DNA of 64,000 nt from Janthinobacterium sp. PC23-8 (GTDB taxonomy: Bacteria; Pseudomonadota; Gammaproteobacteria; Burkholderiales; Burkholderiaceae_D). The translations under genes were made by a program, and so were the position numbers. The DNA is taken from positions 603,923-667,922 of the forward strand of contig NZ_NJGY01000001.1 in NCBI RefSeq assembly GCF_002250505.1. The letters run 5' to 3'. Below the pieces are notes generated by a model. The model saw nothing but the letters and a program-made list of their open reading frames with translations, was not told the DNA's origin and did no database searches. Positions 20,860 through 30,878 of the stretch are shown here, one piece after another (position 1 is the first letter of the stretch; each line of letters starts with the position of its first letter).

Positions 20860-21981
20860 TCAATCGAGCGACAGCAGGATAGGCTGCAGCATGGCCGCAC
20901 CCAGTGCCGCACTGCGCGCGCCGTTCCAGCCCACGCTTGGCTCGGGCAAGTCGGCGTTGTCCTTGAACGGCATTTCCAGAGTCAGCGCCAGGCACTGGAA
21001 ATGGTGGCCGATGTATTTCGAGGCCAGGGTCAGCATGTCGGACTTGTACTTGCTGGCGGCATAGCCGAACTTGTCCTGGAAATCGGGACTGGCCTGCTTG
21101 TAGCGCTCGATGAAGGCCTTCTGGTGCGCGGCCTGGGCCGGCGTGAAGTTTTCCAGCATCTCGTTGCCAGCCACAAAGTTGTACGGCAGCGCTTCGTCGC
21201 CGTGGATGTCGAAGAACATGTCGACGCCGGTTTCGTGGATCTTGTTTTTCACGCACAGCACTTCCGGGCTGGACTCGGGCGACGGCGTCATCCATTCGCG
21301 GTTCAGGTTGGCGCCGGCCGCGTTGGTACGCAGGTTGCCGCGTATCGCGCCATCGGGATTCATGTTCGGCACGATATGGAACACGGCGCGCTGCAAGAGT
21401 TTGCGCGCGATCGGGTTGGCGTCGTCGAGCAGGGAGTCGATCAGCCCTTCGACAAACCACTCGGCCATCGATTCGCCCGGGTGCTGGCGCGCGATGATCC
21501 AGATGGTCTTGTCGGCCTGCGGGTTGCCGATGGTAACGAGGTTCATGTCGCGGCCGTCGACCGTGCTGCCCAGGTCGGACACGCGCACCAGAGGATGCTC
21601 GGCCACTTCGCCCAGCAGGCGCAGATGGCGTTCCCACGAGTACGGCTCGAAATACGCGTAATACACGCTGTCGAGTTCCGGCGTATGCGTGATCGTCATC
21701 ACCTGGCCATCAAAGCTGGTGGGCACGCGGAACCAGTTTTCGCTGTCGTAGCTGGCCACCGCCTGGTAGCCTTCGTAGCCGGCCGGATAGGTGGCCTGGC
21801 CGGCGTTCAGCAAGCGCAGGGTGCAGGCCTGGCCGCGTGCGCCTTGCAGGCGGAAATGGAACCACTGGTGGATGTCGGCGTGGCTATCCTTGCGCAACTT
21901 CAGGTCGATGGCGCCCGCGCTGGCGGCGCTCACCACCAGGATGGCGCCGGAGTCGAAGTTCTGGCTGATTTTAATGGTCAT
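20860..21981 (-). CDS. M14 zinc carboxypeptidase, cytosolic-carboxypeptidase type
   Basis: A 373-residue metallopeptidase. An N-terminal beta domain (about 1-115) precedes the catalytic M14 domain, the layout of the CCP/AGBL-like M14 subfamily. Zinc ligands are His167 and Glu170 (RQHPGES) and His261 (FFDIHGDE). Substrate-binding Asn/Arg lie in NMNPDGAIRGNLRTN, and the catalytic Glu is Glu337 (LTLEMPF). No signal peptide is seen, so it acts in the cytoplasm. The ATG at 21981 starts a compact protein with family-like N-terminus; 51 further upstream codons are open but lack support. Natural substrate unknown. Confidence 0.9.
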   Translation of the reverse strand: MTIKISQNFDSGAILVVSAASAGAIDLKLRKDSHADIHQWFHFRLQGARGQACTLRLLNAGQATYPAGYEGYQAVASYDSENWFRVPTSFDGQVMTITHTPELDSVYYAYFEPYSWERHLRLLGEVAEHPLVRVSDLGSTVDGRDMNLVTIGNPQADKTIWIIARQHPGESMAEWFVEGLIDSLLDDANPIARKLLQRAVFHIVPNMNPDGAIRGNLRTNAAGANLNREWMTPSPESSPEVLCVKNKIHETGVDMFFDIHGDEALPYNFVAGNEMLENFTPAQAAHQKAFIERYKQASPDFQDKFGYAASKYKSDMLTLASKYIGHHFQCLALTLEMPFKDNADLPEPSVGWNGARSAALGAAMLQPILLSLD

Positions 21982-22292
21982 GTAACGATCCCGTAGAGAT
22001 ATAAAGGCGTTGTCAGTGCCACGGCGCAAGCTGCTGGAGCGCGCCGCAACGGCAAAACCGCAGTGTAAGCGATCCCGCCATTTTCCGCCCTTTGGCCGCA
22101 TACGCAAAGCCTGGCCGGTGTTTTTTTGCACCATTGAGGGGCATCTTTGGCAAACCGCATGATTGCGCCGAAAAAAAACGCCATGCTTTTAAATTAAACG
22201 TTAAAAAATTGAATTGTAACAACACTGGAAACATTTCATGCCCCATGGCACCCCTATAATTCTCTTTTTTAAGTGACTAATCAGGAAAGAGT
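21982..22292. other. Divergent intergenic region, carboxypeptidase / TetR
   Basis: A 311-base spacer with several A/T runs (about 22120-22210). A TATAAT box at 22255-22260 is a good -10 for the TetR gene, but no clear -35 is seen. No coding frame is apparent. Confidence 0.45.
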
Positions 22293-22949
22293 GTGGACAA
22301 GAAGTCAAGCAATATCCAGGAAAGAAAACTGCGCGAAGCGCAGGCACGCCGCGAGCATATCATCGCGGTAGTCAAGGACCTGATCAAGAAAGGCGGCGCG
22401 CGCGCCGTCTCGATCCGCAAGGTGGCCGAAGCGGCCGGCTTTTCCACCACCGTGGTATACGCCCTGTTCCGCGACAAGGCCACGCTGATCGGCGAGGCCA
22501 TGGACAAGGATCTGCTGGCCCTGGTGCACGCCATGCGCAGCGCCAGCGAAGCCGGCGCCGGCATCTGGGAGCGCATCAATCTGGTGGGGCGTGCCTATGT
22601 ACAGTACGGCCTGCGCCACCGCGACGAATATGCGCTGCTGTTCATGGAACTGCGGCCCCACGCGGCCATCGGCGCGGTCGAAATGGAACGCGGCAATATC
22701 GAACAGGACCCGTATGCCTATGCGCTGCACCTGTTCGGCGAACTGGCGCACAGCGGCCAGGTGCGCGCCGGCGAAGCGGCGCTGCACGCCATGACGCAGA
22801 TCTTCTGGCAATCGCTGCACGGCCTGGTGTCGCTGCGCATCGTGATGGGCGAAGGCGAGCCGCACACGCCGCATCCGGCGCCGGGCGCCCATCTGGACGA
22901 CTTGCTGGCGGTAGTGACCGAAGGCATACGGCTGCGCTTTGCGCCCTGA
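22293..22949 (+). CDS. TetR-family transcriptional regulator
   Basis: A 218-residue regulator that starts with GTG; AGGAAAG is upstream. The helix-turn-helix is RREHIIAVVKDLIKKGGARAVSIRKVAEAAGFSTTVVYALFRDKATLI, followed by an all-helical ligand domain (TetR C-terminal type seen in WHG-domain proteins). It has no clear target gene. It converges exactly with the succinate-CoA transferase, their stop codons being adjacent. A TATAAT box lies 30 bases upstream. Confidence 0.88.
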   Translation: MDKKSSNIQERKLREAQARREHIIAVVKDLIKKGGARAVSIRKVAEAAGFSTTVVYALFRDKATLIGEAMDKDLLALVHAMRSASEAGAGIWERINLVGRAYVQYGLRHRDEYALLFMELRPHAAIGAVEMERGNIEQDPYAYALHLFGELAHSGQVRAGEAALHAMTQIFWQSLHGLVSLRIVMGEGEPHTPHPAPGAHLDDLLAVVTEGIRLRFAP

Positions 22950-24446
22950 CTATTCAGGCACGAGCATGCTGCCGCTCTCCTGGTAGCGCGCATGCCATGA
23001 CAGCGCCTGCTCCAGCAGATGCGGCGTATGGCCGCCACGCTGGCAGGCCGCCTCGTAATAGGCCCGCAGTGGCGCCCGGTAATCGGGGTGCGTGCAGCGC
23101 GCGATGATCAGGGGTGCGCGTTCGCGCGGCGCCAGGCCGCGCAGGTCGGCATAGCCCCATTCCGTCACCAGCACATCGACGTCATGCTCGGTATGGTCCA
23201 CATGCGAGACCATCGGCACCACGCTCGACACGCGCCCGCCCTTGGCGGCCGACTTGCTGACAAACATCGATATCTGGCCGTTGCGCGCGAAGTCGCCCGA
23301 GCCGCCTATGCCGTTCATCATGTGCGTGCCGCACACATGGGTGGAATTGACGTTGCCGTAGATATCGAATTCCAGCGCCGTATTCAAGGCGATGATGCCG
23401 AGGCGGCGCACGATTTCGGGATGGTTGCTGATCTCTTGCGGGCGCAGCACGATCTTCGAGCGGTAATGGTCGATATTGTCCATCAGCTTGCGGTGCACGC
23501 CAGCCGACAGGGTGATCGACGAGGCCGAGGCAAACGCCAGCTGGCCCGAATCGAGCAGTTCGATGGCGCTGTCCTGCAGCACTTCCGAATACATGGTCAT
23601 GTCGTGGAAGGGCGAACCGATCAGGCCGTGCAACACGGCATTGGCGATGGTGCCGATACCGGCCTGCAAAGGCAGCAATTGCGGCCCCATGCGCCCTGCC
23701 GCCACCTCGCCTTGCAAGAAGGCGATCACATGGCCGGCAATCGCCTGCGTTTCGGCATCGGGCGGCAAGGCGTTCGACGGGCTGTCGGGACTGTCGGTGA
23801 TGACGATGGCGGCGATGCGGGCCGGGTCGATGGCGATCGCCGTGCCGCCCAGGCGCTGGTCGACGCGCGTCAGTGGGATCGGCTCGCGGCCAGGCAAGGA
23901 TTGTGGAATATAGATATCGTGCAAGCCTTCCAGCGCCAGCGGCGTCGACAGGTTGATTTCGATGATCACCTGCGCGGCCTGCTGGGCAAACGCGGCCGAG
24001 TTCCCTACCGACATGGTGGGGATGATGGCGCCGGCCGCCGTGATGGCGGTCGCTTCGATGACGGCGATATCGACGGCGGCCAGGTTGCCCGAGCGCAGCT
24101 GCTCGGCCGTTTCCGACAGATGCTGGTCGACAAACATTACCTGGCCGTCATTGATCTTGCCGCGCAAGACAGGATCGACCTGGAACGGCATGCGGCGCGC
24201 CAGCACGCCGGCCTCGGCCATCAGGCCGTCGCTGCCATTGCCCAGCGAGGCGCCGGTGATCAGGGTCAGGCTCAACGGCTCCTTGCGGGCACGTTCGGCC
24301 AGCGCGCGCGGCAAGGCCTTGGCGTCGCCGGCGCGGGTAAAGCCGCTCATGCCGACGCGCATGCCGTTGCGGAACAAGGTGGCCGCCTGCTCGGCGCTCA
24401 TGATTTTGTCGAGCAAGCCCGGGTGGCGTATGCGATCCTGATACAT
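22950..24446 (-). CDS. Acetyl-CoA hydrolase/transferase family: succinate CoA-transferase
   Basis: A 498-residue class I CoA-transferase. The active-site Glu lies in MTMYSEVLQDSAIELL, and the oxyanion/CoA-binding GIGGSGDFARN is near the C-terminus. An N-terminal GMSGFTRAGDAKALP loop is also typical. These and the length match the acetyl-CoA:succinate CoA-transferase branch (AarC/Cat1/YgfH-like). The enzyme moves CoA between acetyl- or propionyl-CoA and succinate, so it fits the TCA genes in the same window. It is divergent from a LysR regulator that probably controls it. Confidence 0.88.
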   Translation of the reverse strand: MYQDRIRHPGLLDKIMSAEQAATLFRNGMRVGMSGFTRAGDAKALPRALAERARKEPLSLTLITGASLGNGSDGLMAEAGVLARRMPFQVDPVLRGKINDGQVMFVDQHLSETAEQLRSGNLAAVDIAVIEATAITAAGAIIPTMSVGNSAAFAQQAAQVIIEINLSTPLALEGLHDIYIPQSLPGREPIPLTRVDQRLGGTAIAIDPARIAAIVITDSPDSPSNALPPDAETQAIAGHVIAFLQGEVAAGRMGPQLLPLQAGIGTIANAVLHGLIGSPFHDMTMYSEVLQDSAIELLDSGQLAFASASSITLSAGVHRKLMDNIDHYRSKIVLRPQEISNHPEIVRRLGIIALNTALEFDIYGNVNSTHVCGTHMMNGIGGSGDFARNGQISMFVSKSAAKGGRVSSVVPMVSHVDHTEHDVDVLVTEWGYADLRGLAPRERAPLIIARCTHPDYRAPLRAYYEAACQRGGHTPHLLEQALSWHARYQESGSMLVPE

Positions 24447-24588
24447 CGAAGTCTCCTGTTATGGCAATAGTTGGCGCTCATGCCTGCGCGCCATTGGTGG
24501 CTTCAGTATAAAATCCTGCATACATGCATGGCATGAATTAATTTCGACATATCCAGTCGCAATTTTCATGCTTTGAAAGCCCTCTATC

Positions 24589-25476
24589 GTGGATATCCGT
24601 TCCCTGCGCTATTTCGTGGAAACCGTGCGCCTGTCGAGCTTTACGCAGGCGGCCGAATCGCTGCACCTGACCCAATCGACGATCAGCAAGATGGTGCGCC
24701 AGCTCGAAGACGAGGTCGGCGCCCAGTTGCTGGTGCGCGACGGGCGCAAGCTGAGCCTGACCGACACCGGCCGCATCGTCTACCGGCATGGCCAGGAAAT
24801 GCTGGCCAGCATGCGCCAGCTGACGCTGGAAGTGCGCGACACGCAGGCACTGGCGCGCGGCAGCCTGACGGTCGGCATTCCGCCGATGATCAATCTGCTG
24901 TTTACACCGGTGCTGAAAGCGTTTCGCGCGCGCCATCCGCAGATCGAACTGACCTTGCAGGAAGACACCGGCCAGCAGATCGAGCGCAAGGTGGCGGCCG
25001 GCGAGCTGGAAATCGGCATGACGGTGTTGCCGGCCGATCCGGAGCTGGAACTGGTGACGGTGCAAGTGGCCAGCTACCCGCTGTGGGCACTGGCCGAACC
25101 GGGCACCTTCCAGCCGGACCGCACGACGCTGCCGTTCAAGGCGCTGCTTGATTTGCCGCTGGTGCTGCTGAAAGATGATTTTGCCCTCACGCGCAGCCTG
25201 CGCCAGCAGTTTGCGCTGGCCGGTTTCACGCCGACCATCGCCGCCCAGAGCGGCCAGTGGGACTGGCTCGTCGCCATGGCTTCGGCGGGCCTGGGCGTGG
25301 CCTTGCTGCCCGAACCGTTCATCGCCCGCCTGGCCGGCGAACCGCTGGCGGCGGTGCGCATCGTCGAGCCGGAGCTGGCCTGGCAGGTGGCCCATATCTG
25401 GCACGGGCGTTACCTGTCGCATGCGGCGCGCGCCTGGCTGGCCGTGTGCCAGGAGGTGCTGGGCACGAAGTTCTGA
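24589..25476 (+). CDS. LysR-family transcriptional regulator
   Basis: A 295-residue LysR protein using a GTG start. The winged helix is MDIRSLRYFVETVRLSSFTQAAESLHLTQSTISKMVRQLEDEVGAQLL; a periplasmic-binding-like effector domain follows. It resembles the CidR/AlsR branch that often governs acetate, acetoin or CoA-transferase genes. It is divergent from the succinate-CoA transferase with a 142-base spacer. That spacer holds the dyad GCATACATGCATGGCATG near 24538-24555, a plausible LysR binding site. The target assignment is inference from divergence. Confidence 0.88.
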   Translation: MDIRSLRYFVETVRLSSFTQAAESLHLTQSTISKMVRQLEDEVGAQLLVRDGRKLSLTDTGRIVYRHGQEMLASMRQLTLEVRDTQALARGSLTVGIPPMINLLFTPVLKAFRARHPQIELTLQEDTGQQIERKVAAGELEIGMTVLPADPELELVTVQVASYPLWALAEPGTFQPDRTTLPFKALLDLPLVLLKDDFALTRSLRQQFALAGFTPTIAAQSGQWDWLVAMASAGLGVALLPEPFIARLAGEPLAAVRIVEPELAWQVAHIWHGRYLSHAARAWLAVCQEVLGTKF

Positions 25477-25480
25477 GCCC

Positions 25481-25522
25481 TGAATGCAAAAAAGGTGGCC
25501 GCAGCCACCTTTCTTGCATTCA
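25481..25522. terminator. Long bidirectional terminator hairpin
   Basis: A 19-base arm starting TGAATGCAAAAAAGGTGGC pairs, with one small bulge, with the arm ending CTTGCATTCA around a CGCA loop. It separates the convergent LysR and sugar-transporter genes and carries A/T tracts usable in both directions. Confidence 0.75.
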
Positions 25523-25534
25523 AACTGGCGCGCG

Positions 25535-26842
25535 TTATTTTACCGCCGCATCATCGTTATACATGCTGGCGTATTTCCAGCCGAAGTAGAGGATGAAGGT
25601 GTAGCACAGCGCCGGCACCAGGAAGGACAGTTGCAGATTCATGTGGTCGGCCAGGAAACCCTGGATGAACGGCACGATGGCGCCGCCGACAATGGCCATG
25701 CACAGGATGCCCGAGCCCTGGCCGGTCTGCGCGCCCAGCTTGTTCAGGGCCATGCTGAAGATGGTCGGGAACATGATGGAATTGAACAGGCCGACGGCGA
25801 TCAGGGCCCACATGGCGGTGTGGCCGGTGCCGAACACGGCAACGAGAATCAGCGCGATCACGATGGCGGCGTTGAAGGCCAGTGTCTTGCCTGGGCTGAC
25901 ATAGCGCATCACGGCAAAACCGACGAAGCGGCCCAGCATGGCGCCACCCCAGTAAAAGCTGACGAAATGCGCGGCGTCGGCCGGTGTCAGGCCGGCGATA
26001 TGCTGCTCGCCCAGGAAGTTGATCAGGAAGCTGCCGATGCTCACTTCGCCGCCCACGTACAGGAAGATGGCCAGCGCGCCCAGCACCAGGTGGCGGTGCG
26101 ACCAGATCGATACCTGGTGGCCGTCGCGCGACAGGCTGACGGCATCGTCCGCATGCGAAATCACCGGCAGCCTGGCCAGCGCGAACAGCACCGCCAGCAC
26201 CACCAGGGTGGCGGCCAGCGCCAGGTACGGCCCCTGCACGGCGGCCGCTTCCTTGGCGCGATACGCCAGTTGTTCGGCGGCCGGCAGCAGATCGAACTGC
26301 TGCACCGTCAGTACCGTGCCCGACAGGATCAAAATGCCGCCCAGGGTCGGCGCCACCGTGGTGCCGAGCGAATTGAACGCCTGCGTCAGGGTCAGGCGGC
26401 TCGATGCCGTTTGCGGGTCGCCCAGTTCGGTCACATACGGATTGGCCGCCACCTGCAGCACCGTGATGCCGGACGCCAGCACAAAGAAGGCCAGCAGGAA
26501 CAGCGCATAGCTGCCGGTCGACGCCGGGTAGAACATGGCGCAGCCGGCGGCGGCGATCAGCAGGCCGGCGACGACGCCGCGCTGGTAGCCGATGCGCTTG
26601 ATCAGCGCGCCAGCCGGCATGGACACGATGGCATAGGCGCCAAAGAAACAGAACTGCACCAGCATCGCCTGCACATAGGTGAGCGTGTAAATCGAGCGCA
26701 AATGGGGAATCAGCACGTCATTCAACGATGTCAGCAGTCCCCACATGAAAAACAGCACCGTGACAATGATCAGGGCGCCTGTATTGTTTTGCGCGCCGGC
26801 CTGCGTGGCACGCGCGCCCTGGCCTTGCTTTACGTATTCCAT
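25535..26842 (-). CDS. Sugar MFS transporter, FucP/GluP type
   Basis: A 435-residue, twelve-helix major facilitator of the fucose/glucose-galactose:H+ symporter family. Signature segments are [33 protein letters not shown]..., the [10 protein letters not shown] motif in helix 4-5, and [18 protein letters not shown]. The C-terminal half has [14 protein letters not shown] and [13 protein letters not shown]. It imports a hexose or amino sugar across the inner membrane; which one cannot be told. It is monocistronic. Its upstream region holds an odd palindrome, GTAGTA-A-TACTAC, that may be a sugar-repressor operator. Confidence 0.9.
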   Translation of the reverse strand: MEYVKQGQGARATQAGAQNNTGALIIVTVLFFMWGLLTSLNDVLIPHLRSIYTLTYVQAMLVQFCFFGAYAIVSMPAGALIKRIGYQRGVVAGLLIAAAGCAMFYPASTGSYALFLLAFFVLASGITVLQVAANPYVTELGDPQTASSRLTLTQAFNSLGTTVAPTLGGILILSGTVLTVQQFDLLPAAEQLAYRAKEAAAVQGPYLALAATLVVLAVLFALARLPVISHADDAVSLSRDGHQVSIWSHRHLVLGALAIFLYVGGEVSIGSFLINFLGEQHIAGLTPADAAHFVSFYWGGAMLGRFVGFAVMRYVSPGKTLAFNAAIVIALILVAVFGTGHTAMWALIAVGLFNSIMFPTIFSMALNKLGAQTGQGSGILCMAIVGGAIVPFIQGFLADHMNLQLSFLVPALCYTFILYFGWKYASMYNDDAAVK

Positions 26843-26964
26843 ACCTTCTCCATTTCCGTTCCGAGATTGTGTCGTCTTGCAGTTTGCTTATATCTGTCAT
26901 GCGCCGCATCGCGGATCAGTCAGCGTCGGGGTCTGAAAACAACATCAGCAAGCGTTCAAGTATC

Positions 26965-26977
26965 GTAGTAATACTAC
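26965..26977. promoter_or_regulatory. GTAGTA-A-TACTAC palindrome upstream of the sugar transporter
   Basis: A perfect odd-length inverted repeat with one central A, extended by AAGTA on the left and TT on the right. It lies 123 bases upstream of the transporter start, in a spacer shared with the DUF3563 gene. The binding protein is unknown. Confidence 0.4.
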
Positions 26978-27068
26978 TTCATTATGGGTGCATTATGCCT
27001 GAAAGGCCCGAATTGCACAGCTTTCACCATCATTATTCGATAATTGAATAGCTGACATTTGAAATCGA

Positions 27069-27099
27069 AAGTATACTTATAACTTGAAAAGGCTATACT
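27069..27099 (+). promoter_or_regulatory. Promoter region of the DUF3563 gene
   Basis: The palindrome AAGTATACTT (27069-27078) and a TATACT -10-like box (27094-27099) lie 49 bases before the DUF3563 start. The -35 is not convincing; GTATAC inside the palindrome sits at the right distance. Confidence 0.35.
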
Positions 27100-27147
27100 T
27101 ATGTTGCGGTGCAGCAGTTGCTACACCCCCACTAACCGGAGCCTGCC

Positions 27148-27381
27148 ATGTCGACCACTTTCATGTATCACAGCACCCCATCGAACAACCTCGTTGCCAC
27201 CCTGAGCAACATCGTCAAAACCATCGGCACTTTCCTGTCGCAAAGCCCCGACCACCGCGAACGTGCTTACGAAGAAGCCTACCTGGCCGAATCGACCGAC
27301 CGCTATGACCTGGAATACCGCATGCGTGAACTGTCGCGCGCCCACCCGCAGCCAAGCTGGATGAGCGGCCTGGGTCGTTAA
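27148..27381 (+). CDS. DUF3563 family small protein
   Basis: A 77-residue protein whose C-terminal part (YLAESTDRYDLEYRMRELSRAHP) is the DUF3563 signature found in many Burkholderiales and rhizobia. The N-terminal half is a short amphipathic helix (LVATLSNIVKTIGTFLSQ). No signal peptide or metal motif is visible, and the function is unknown. It stands alone; the 263 bases between it and lldP hold no further gene. Confidence 0.85.
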   Translation: MSTTFMYHSTPSNNLVATLSNIVKTIGTFLSQSPDHRERAYEEAYLAESTDRYDLEYRMRELSRAHPQPSWMSGLGR

Positions 27382-27644
27382 GCAATCGTGCAATACCTGG
27401 ATGTACATGCAAGAACAATACCCCTGTCCGCGCCCAGCGCGCCAGCGACAATACCGATAGCACCATCCTGCTCGCCTTGCGCTTGAGCACAGGATGGGCC
27501 ATGCGAGGGCCACGCTGCGCGTAGCCAACCCGGCATTGCACCGGGCCAGACTCGGTATGCTGCAATGCATCAAGCAATTTCGCTAATGCATTGATAATCT
27601 TTTGCTAGTTTTACTACGAGATTCTACTGAGGCTTTCAGGAGCC

Positions 27645-29348
27645 TTAGTGGGGAATCATGCCGGTAAACACATACGCCTGCAGCACCGTGATGATGCCGA
27701 TGACGACGGCGAACAGCAGGCTGTGCTTCAAGGTGAAACGGAACAGGTCCGACTCCTTGCCCACCAGCCCCGTTGCCGCGCAAGCGACGGCGATCGATTG
27801 CGGCGAAATCATCTTCGCCGTCACGCCGCCCGTCGTATTGGCCGCCACCAGCAAGGTGTCGGAGACGCCGATCTGGTGCGCCGTCGTGTGTTGCAGCGAA
27901 CAGAACAAGGCATTCGACGACGTATCGGACCCCGTCAGGAAGACGCCCAGCCAGCCCAGGAAGGGCGAAAAGAAAGGGAAGGCGGCGCCGCTGCCGGCCA
28001 GCAGCAGGGCCAGGGTGGACGACATGCCCGAATAATTGGCGACAAAGGCAAACGCCAGTACCAGGCCAATCGACAGCACGGGGTTGCGCAGTTCCACCAC
28101 GGTTTCCACAAACGCCTTCACGCCGTCGCGCGGCTTCATGCGCAGCATCAGCATCGACAGCACGGCGGTCAGCAAGATCGCCGTGCCGACGGCCGACAGC
28201 AAGTCCAGCTTGAACACGGCGTCATACGCTTTCGGCACGGCGACGATGGGCACGGTCTTGATCACCAATTGGTCCAGATACGGCACGTGGATCTTGACGA
28301 CCAGGCCGACCAACGCGCCGCCAGCGGCAAACAGGGCCTTGAAGCCGGGCAGGCTCCAGACGGTGACGATTGCCGTCAGCAGGCCGAACGGCGCCCAGGC
28401 GCGCATGGTTTGCGCCATCGTGTAGGGCGAGGCGGCGCGATGGCCGCTGCCGCGCACCGTGCCGGAAGACGCGCCGCCGAAGCCGGACAAGGCCGCCGCG
28501 CCAGCGCCGACGAGGTTGACCACTTTCGCGCTCTTCGGCTGCCAGACTTTCAGGAACAGCGTCAGCGACACCAGGCTGACCAGCGCCGAGGTGATGTCGG
28601 GCAGTTCGGGACCGATGTAGTTGGAGGTGAAATACTGGGTCACGGCGAAGCTGCCGCCGGTCACCAGCGCGGCCGGCCACACTTCGCGCACGCCGCGCAA
28701 ACCATCCATCATGAAGACCAGCCAGAACGGCACCAGCAGCGACAGCAAGGGCAACTGGCGGCCCGCCATGGCGCCGATCAGGAAGGGGTCGATGCCCGTC
28801 ACCTGCCCCGCCACGATGATCGGGATGCCCATGGCGCCGAAGGCCACCGGCGCCGTATTGGCGATCAGGCACAGTCCGGCCGCATACAGGGGATTGAAGC
28901 CCAGGCCCACCAGCAGGGCCGATGTGATGGCCACGGGAGCGCCAAAGCCGGCCGCCCCTTCCAGGAAAGCGCCGAAGGCAAAACCGATCAACAGCACCTG
29001 CAGCCGCTGGTCATCCGTGACCGACAGCACGGAGGCGCGGATGATCTCGATCTGCCCCGTCTTGACGACGATCTTGTAGAGGAAGACGGCCGTGACGATA
29101 ATCCAGGCGATCGGCCACAGGCCATACGCGAAACCGTAACCGGCCGCCGCCAGCGCCTGCGGCACGGGCATGCCGTAGGCGAAAATGGCGACCATCAGCG
29201 CCAGCGCCAGCGTGACGGCCGCCGCCACGTGGCCCTTGATGCGCAGTGCCGCCAGGGCGATGAAGAAGAAAATGATGGGCACGGCTGCCGCCAGCGACGA
29301 CAGCCACAAGCTGCCGAGCGGTGTATAAAGTTGGGTCCAGGTTTGCAT
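27645..29348 (-). CDS. lldP: L-lactate permease
   Basis: A 567-residue polytopic transporter of the LctP family. It begins [29 protein letters not shown] and has 12-14 predicted helices, including the signatures [21 protein letters not shown] and [17 protein letters not shown]. It imports lactate or glycolate with protons. A C-terminal segment ([37 protein letters not shown]) matches the family. It is divergent from a GntR/FCD regulator, the usual LldR arrangement. No lactate dehydrogenase gene lies next to it. Confidence 0.95.
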   Translation of the reverse strand: MQTWTQLYTPLGSLWLSSLAAAVPIIFFFIALAALRIKGHVAAAVTLALALMVAIFAYGMPVPQALAAAGYGFAYGLWPIAWIIVTAVFLYKIVVKTGQIEIIRASVLSVTDDQRLQVLLIGFAFGAFLEGAAGFGAPVAITSALLVGLGFNPLYAAGLCLIANTAPVAFGAMGIPIIVAGQVTGIDPFLIGAMAGRQLPLLSLLVPFWLVFMMDGLRGVREVWPAALVTGGSFAVTQYFTSNYIGPELPDITSALVSLVSLTLFLKVWQPKSAKVVNLVGAGAAALSGFGGASSGTVRGSGHRAASPYTMAQTMRAWAPFGLLTAIVTVWSLPGFKALFAAGGALVGLVVKIHVPYLDQLVIKTVPIVAVPKAYDAVFKLDLLSAVGTAILLTAVLSMLMLRMKPRDGVKAFVETVVELRNPVLSIGLVLAFAFVANYSGMSSTLALLLAGSGAAFPFFSPFLGWLGVFLTGSDTSSNALFCSLQHTTAHQIGVSDTLLVAANTTGGVTAKMISPQSIAVACAATGLVGKESDLFRFTLKHSLLFAVVIGIITVLQAYVFTGMIPH

Positions 29349-29551
29349 CTCGGGTCTCCTCCGGTGGATGGCGGGTGAATGAAAAAACGGCTGTTGCTGT
29401 ATTTTTTATGTCGCGCGTGCGCCGCCGCCGGGCCTGTTTATGCTTGCTGCCGGCACGCGTCGAGCAGGTCGGCCAGGCTGCGCGGCGCCACGATGTATTG
29501 TCAAGAAGGACTGCGTGACGCATAATTCCATCTTCCAGCGGCCAGTTCAAA

Positions 29552-29564
29552 TTGCTCGGACCAC
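29552..29564. promoter_or_regulatory. Candidate FCD-type (LldR-like) operator
   Basis: TTGCTC-G-GACCAC differs at two positions from the TTGGTC-N-GACCAA pattern bound by many FadR/LldR-class regulators. It lies 25 bases before the regulator start in the lldP/regulator divergent spacer. Confidence 0.4.
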
Positions 29565-29588
29565 TTTAAAACAACACTCTACGTAACG

Positions 29589-30359
29589 ATGGTGACGATG
29601 GCGACAGGCATGCAAGCGCGGGGCAGAGTGGAAACGGTGATGCGCCTTCTGGAGACGGCATTGCTTGACGGTAGCCTGCCGGCCGGCGCGCAACTGCCGG
29701 CCGAACGCCTGCTGGCGCAGCAATACGGGGTGTCGCGCAATACCGTGCGCGAGGCCGTGCAGCGGCTGGCGGCGCGCGGCCTGGTGCGCAGCCGGCACGG
29801 CGCCGGCGTGTTCGTCACGGACCAGCTACGCACGGGCATCGCCTCGCCGTGGAGTCAGCTGGTGGCGGACCACCCCGCTCTGCGCGACGACATCCTGGAG
29901 TTTCGCCGCGTGCTCGAAGGAGCGACAGCCTACTTTGCCGCGCAGCGGGCCAGCGCCGACGAACGCTCGCAGATCCAGTCGCTCCTGACGGAACTGGAAC
30001 AGGCGCGTGCCGCAGACGACCAGCATGGCGAGGCGCAGGCCGATGCGCGCCTGCACGAGAGCATCGCGCAAGCGTCACACAACACCATGTTTTTGCATCT
30101 GCACACCAGCATCATCGGCATGCTGCGCGAACACATCACCCTCAATGGCACCGGCTTGCGCCAGCAGGACGACGCCACCTCGCAGCAGTTGCTGGCGCAG
30201 CACCGCACCGTCTGCGAGGCGATCTGCGCAAAGCGGCCTGAAGAAGCACGCACGGCGATGCAAAGCCATATCGATTTCGTGCGCACGCGCTTTACCAACA
30301 TGGACGATGCAGATTCACTGGTAGGACCAATTGACAAGCAGGCCGGCGGCGCGGCGTAA
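29589..30359 (+). CDS. GntR/FCD-family regulator, LldR-like
   Basis: A 256-residue regulator: N-terminal winged helix (LPAERLLAQQYGVSRNTVREAVQRLAARGLVRSRHGAGVFV) and a C-terminal all-helical FCD ligand domain. The FCD metal-binding residues can be followed as DARLHESIAQASHN, then H in MLREHI and QHRTVCEAI. FCD regulators next to LctP permeases respond to lactate. The start is uncertain among ATGs at 29589, 29598 and 29607. It reads away from lldP and has no downstream partner in its own operon. Confidence 0.88.
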   Translation: MVTMATGMQARGRVETVMRLLETALLDGSLPAGAQLPAERLLAQQYGVSRNTVREAVQRLAARGLVRSRHGAGVFVTDQLRTGIASPWSQLVADHPALRDDILEFRRVLEGATAYFAAQRASADERSQIQSLLTELEQARAADDQHGEAQADARLHESIAQASHNTMFLHLHTSIIGMLREHITLNGTGLRQQDDATSQQLLAQHRTVCEAICAKRPEEARTAMQSHIDFVRTRFTNMDDADSLVGPIDKQAGGAA

Positions 30360-30400
30360 AAACTGCTACCATCGGGCGCCGCCACCTTACCCGAGATGCC

Positions 30401-30832
30401 ATGACCGTCCTCTGCCATACCCATCCGCTGGTCGTGCAGCTGGAAAACACCTTGTTACCGCTGTTCCGCGCCGCGCTGCCACCCATCTGCCTGGCCGCGC
30501 CGCAGGTGCTCGCTTCCGTATTCGCCTTTTCCAGCGGCTCGGCCGCCGCCTTCGAGGCCTACCACTTCGGCATTTCTTGCCTGCTCAACGACGTGGCCGA
30601 TAACGCCGCAGAAGAAGTCGCCTTGCTGGTCAGCGTGTCGGAGCTGGGCAGCCACGCGCAGTTGAGCGCGCAAGTGGTCTGGGGCCCGCCATCGGGCAAG
30701 GTCGAGGCGCAGGCCGCACTCACGGAAAACAGCATGACGGCACTGCTTGCAGCCCTGCCCGCCCTGCTGTCAGCGCTCAATCAAGCCGTCAGCCGCGCCT
30801 GGCAGCCAACGATGACGATTGCAACAATTTAA
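30401..30832 (+). CDS. Hypothetical protein
   Basis: A 143-residue protein not recognised. It is rich in Ala and Leu with alternating hydrophobic stretches (LLPLFRAALPPICLAAPQVLASVFAFSSGSAAAFEAYHFGISCLL) and a helical C-terminus. There is no signal peptide or clear transmembrane span, and no metal or nucleotide motif. Codon use has the strong third-position GC of neighbouring genes, which supports it as real. It starts 41 bases after the FCD regulator and may be transcribed with it. Confidence 0.55.
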   Translation: MTVLCHTHPLVVQLENTLLPLFRAALPPICLAAPQVLASVFAFSSGSAAAFEAYHFGISCLLNDVADNAAEEVALLVSVSELGSHAQLSAQVVWGPPSGKVEAQAALTENSMTALLAALPALLSALNQAVSRAWQPTMTIATI

Positions 30833-30878
30833 ATGCGCCAGGCCTTCAGGCCGGGGTTTCAACCGGAGTCAGAATTAG

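Noticed and set aside
27626..27650. Hairpin AGGCT-ttcagg-AGCCT just past the lldP stop as a terminator
   Set aside because: Only five pairs and no T-run in the minus-strand direction.
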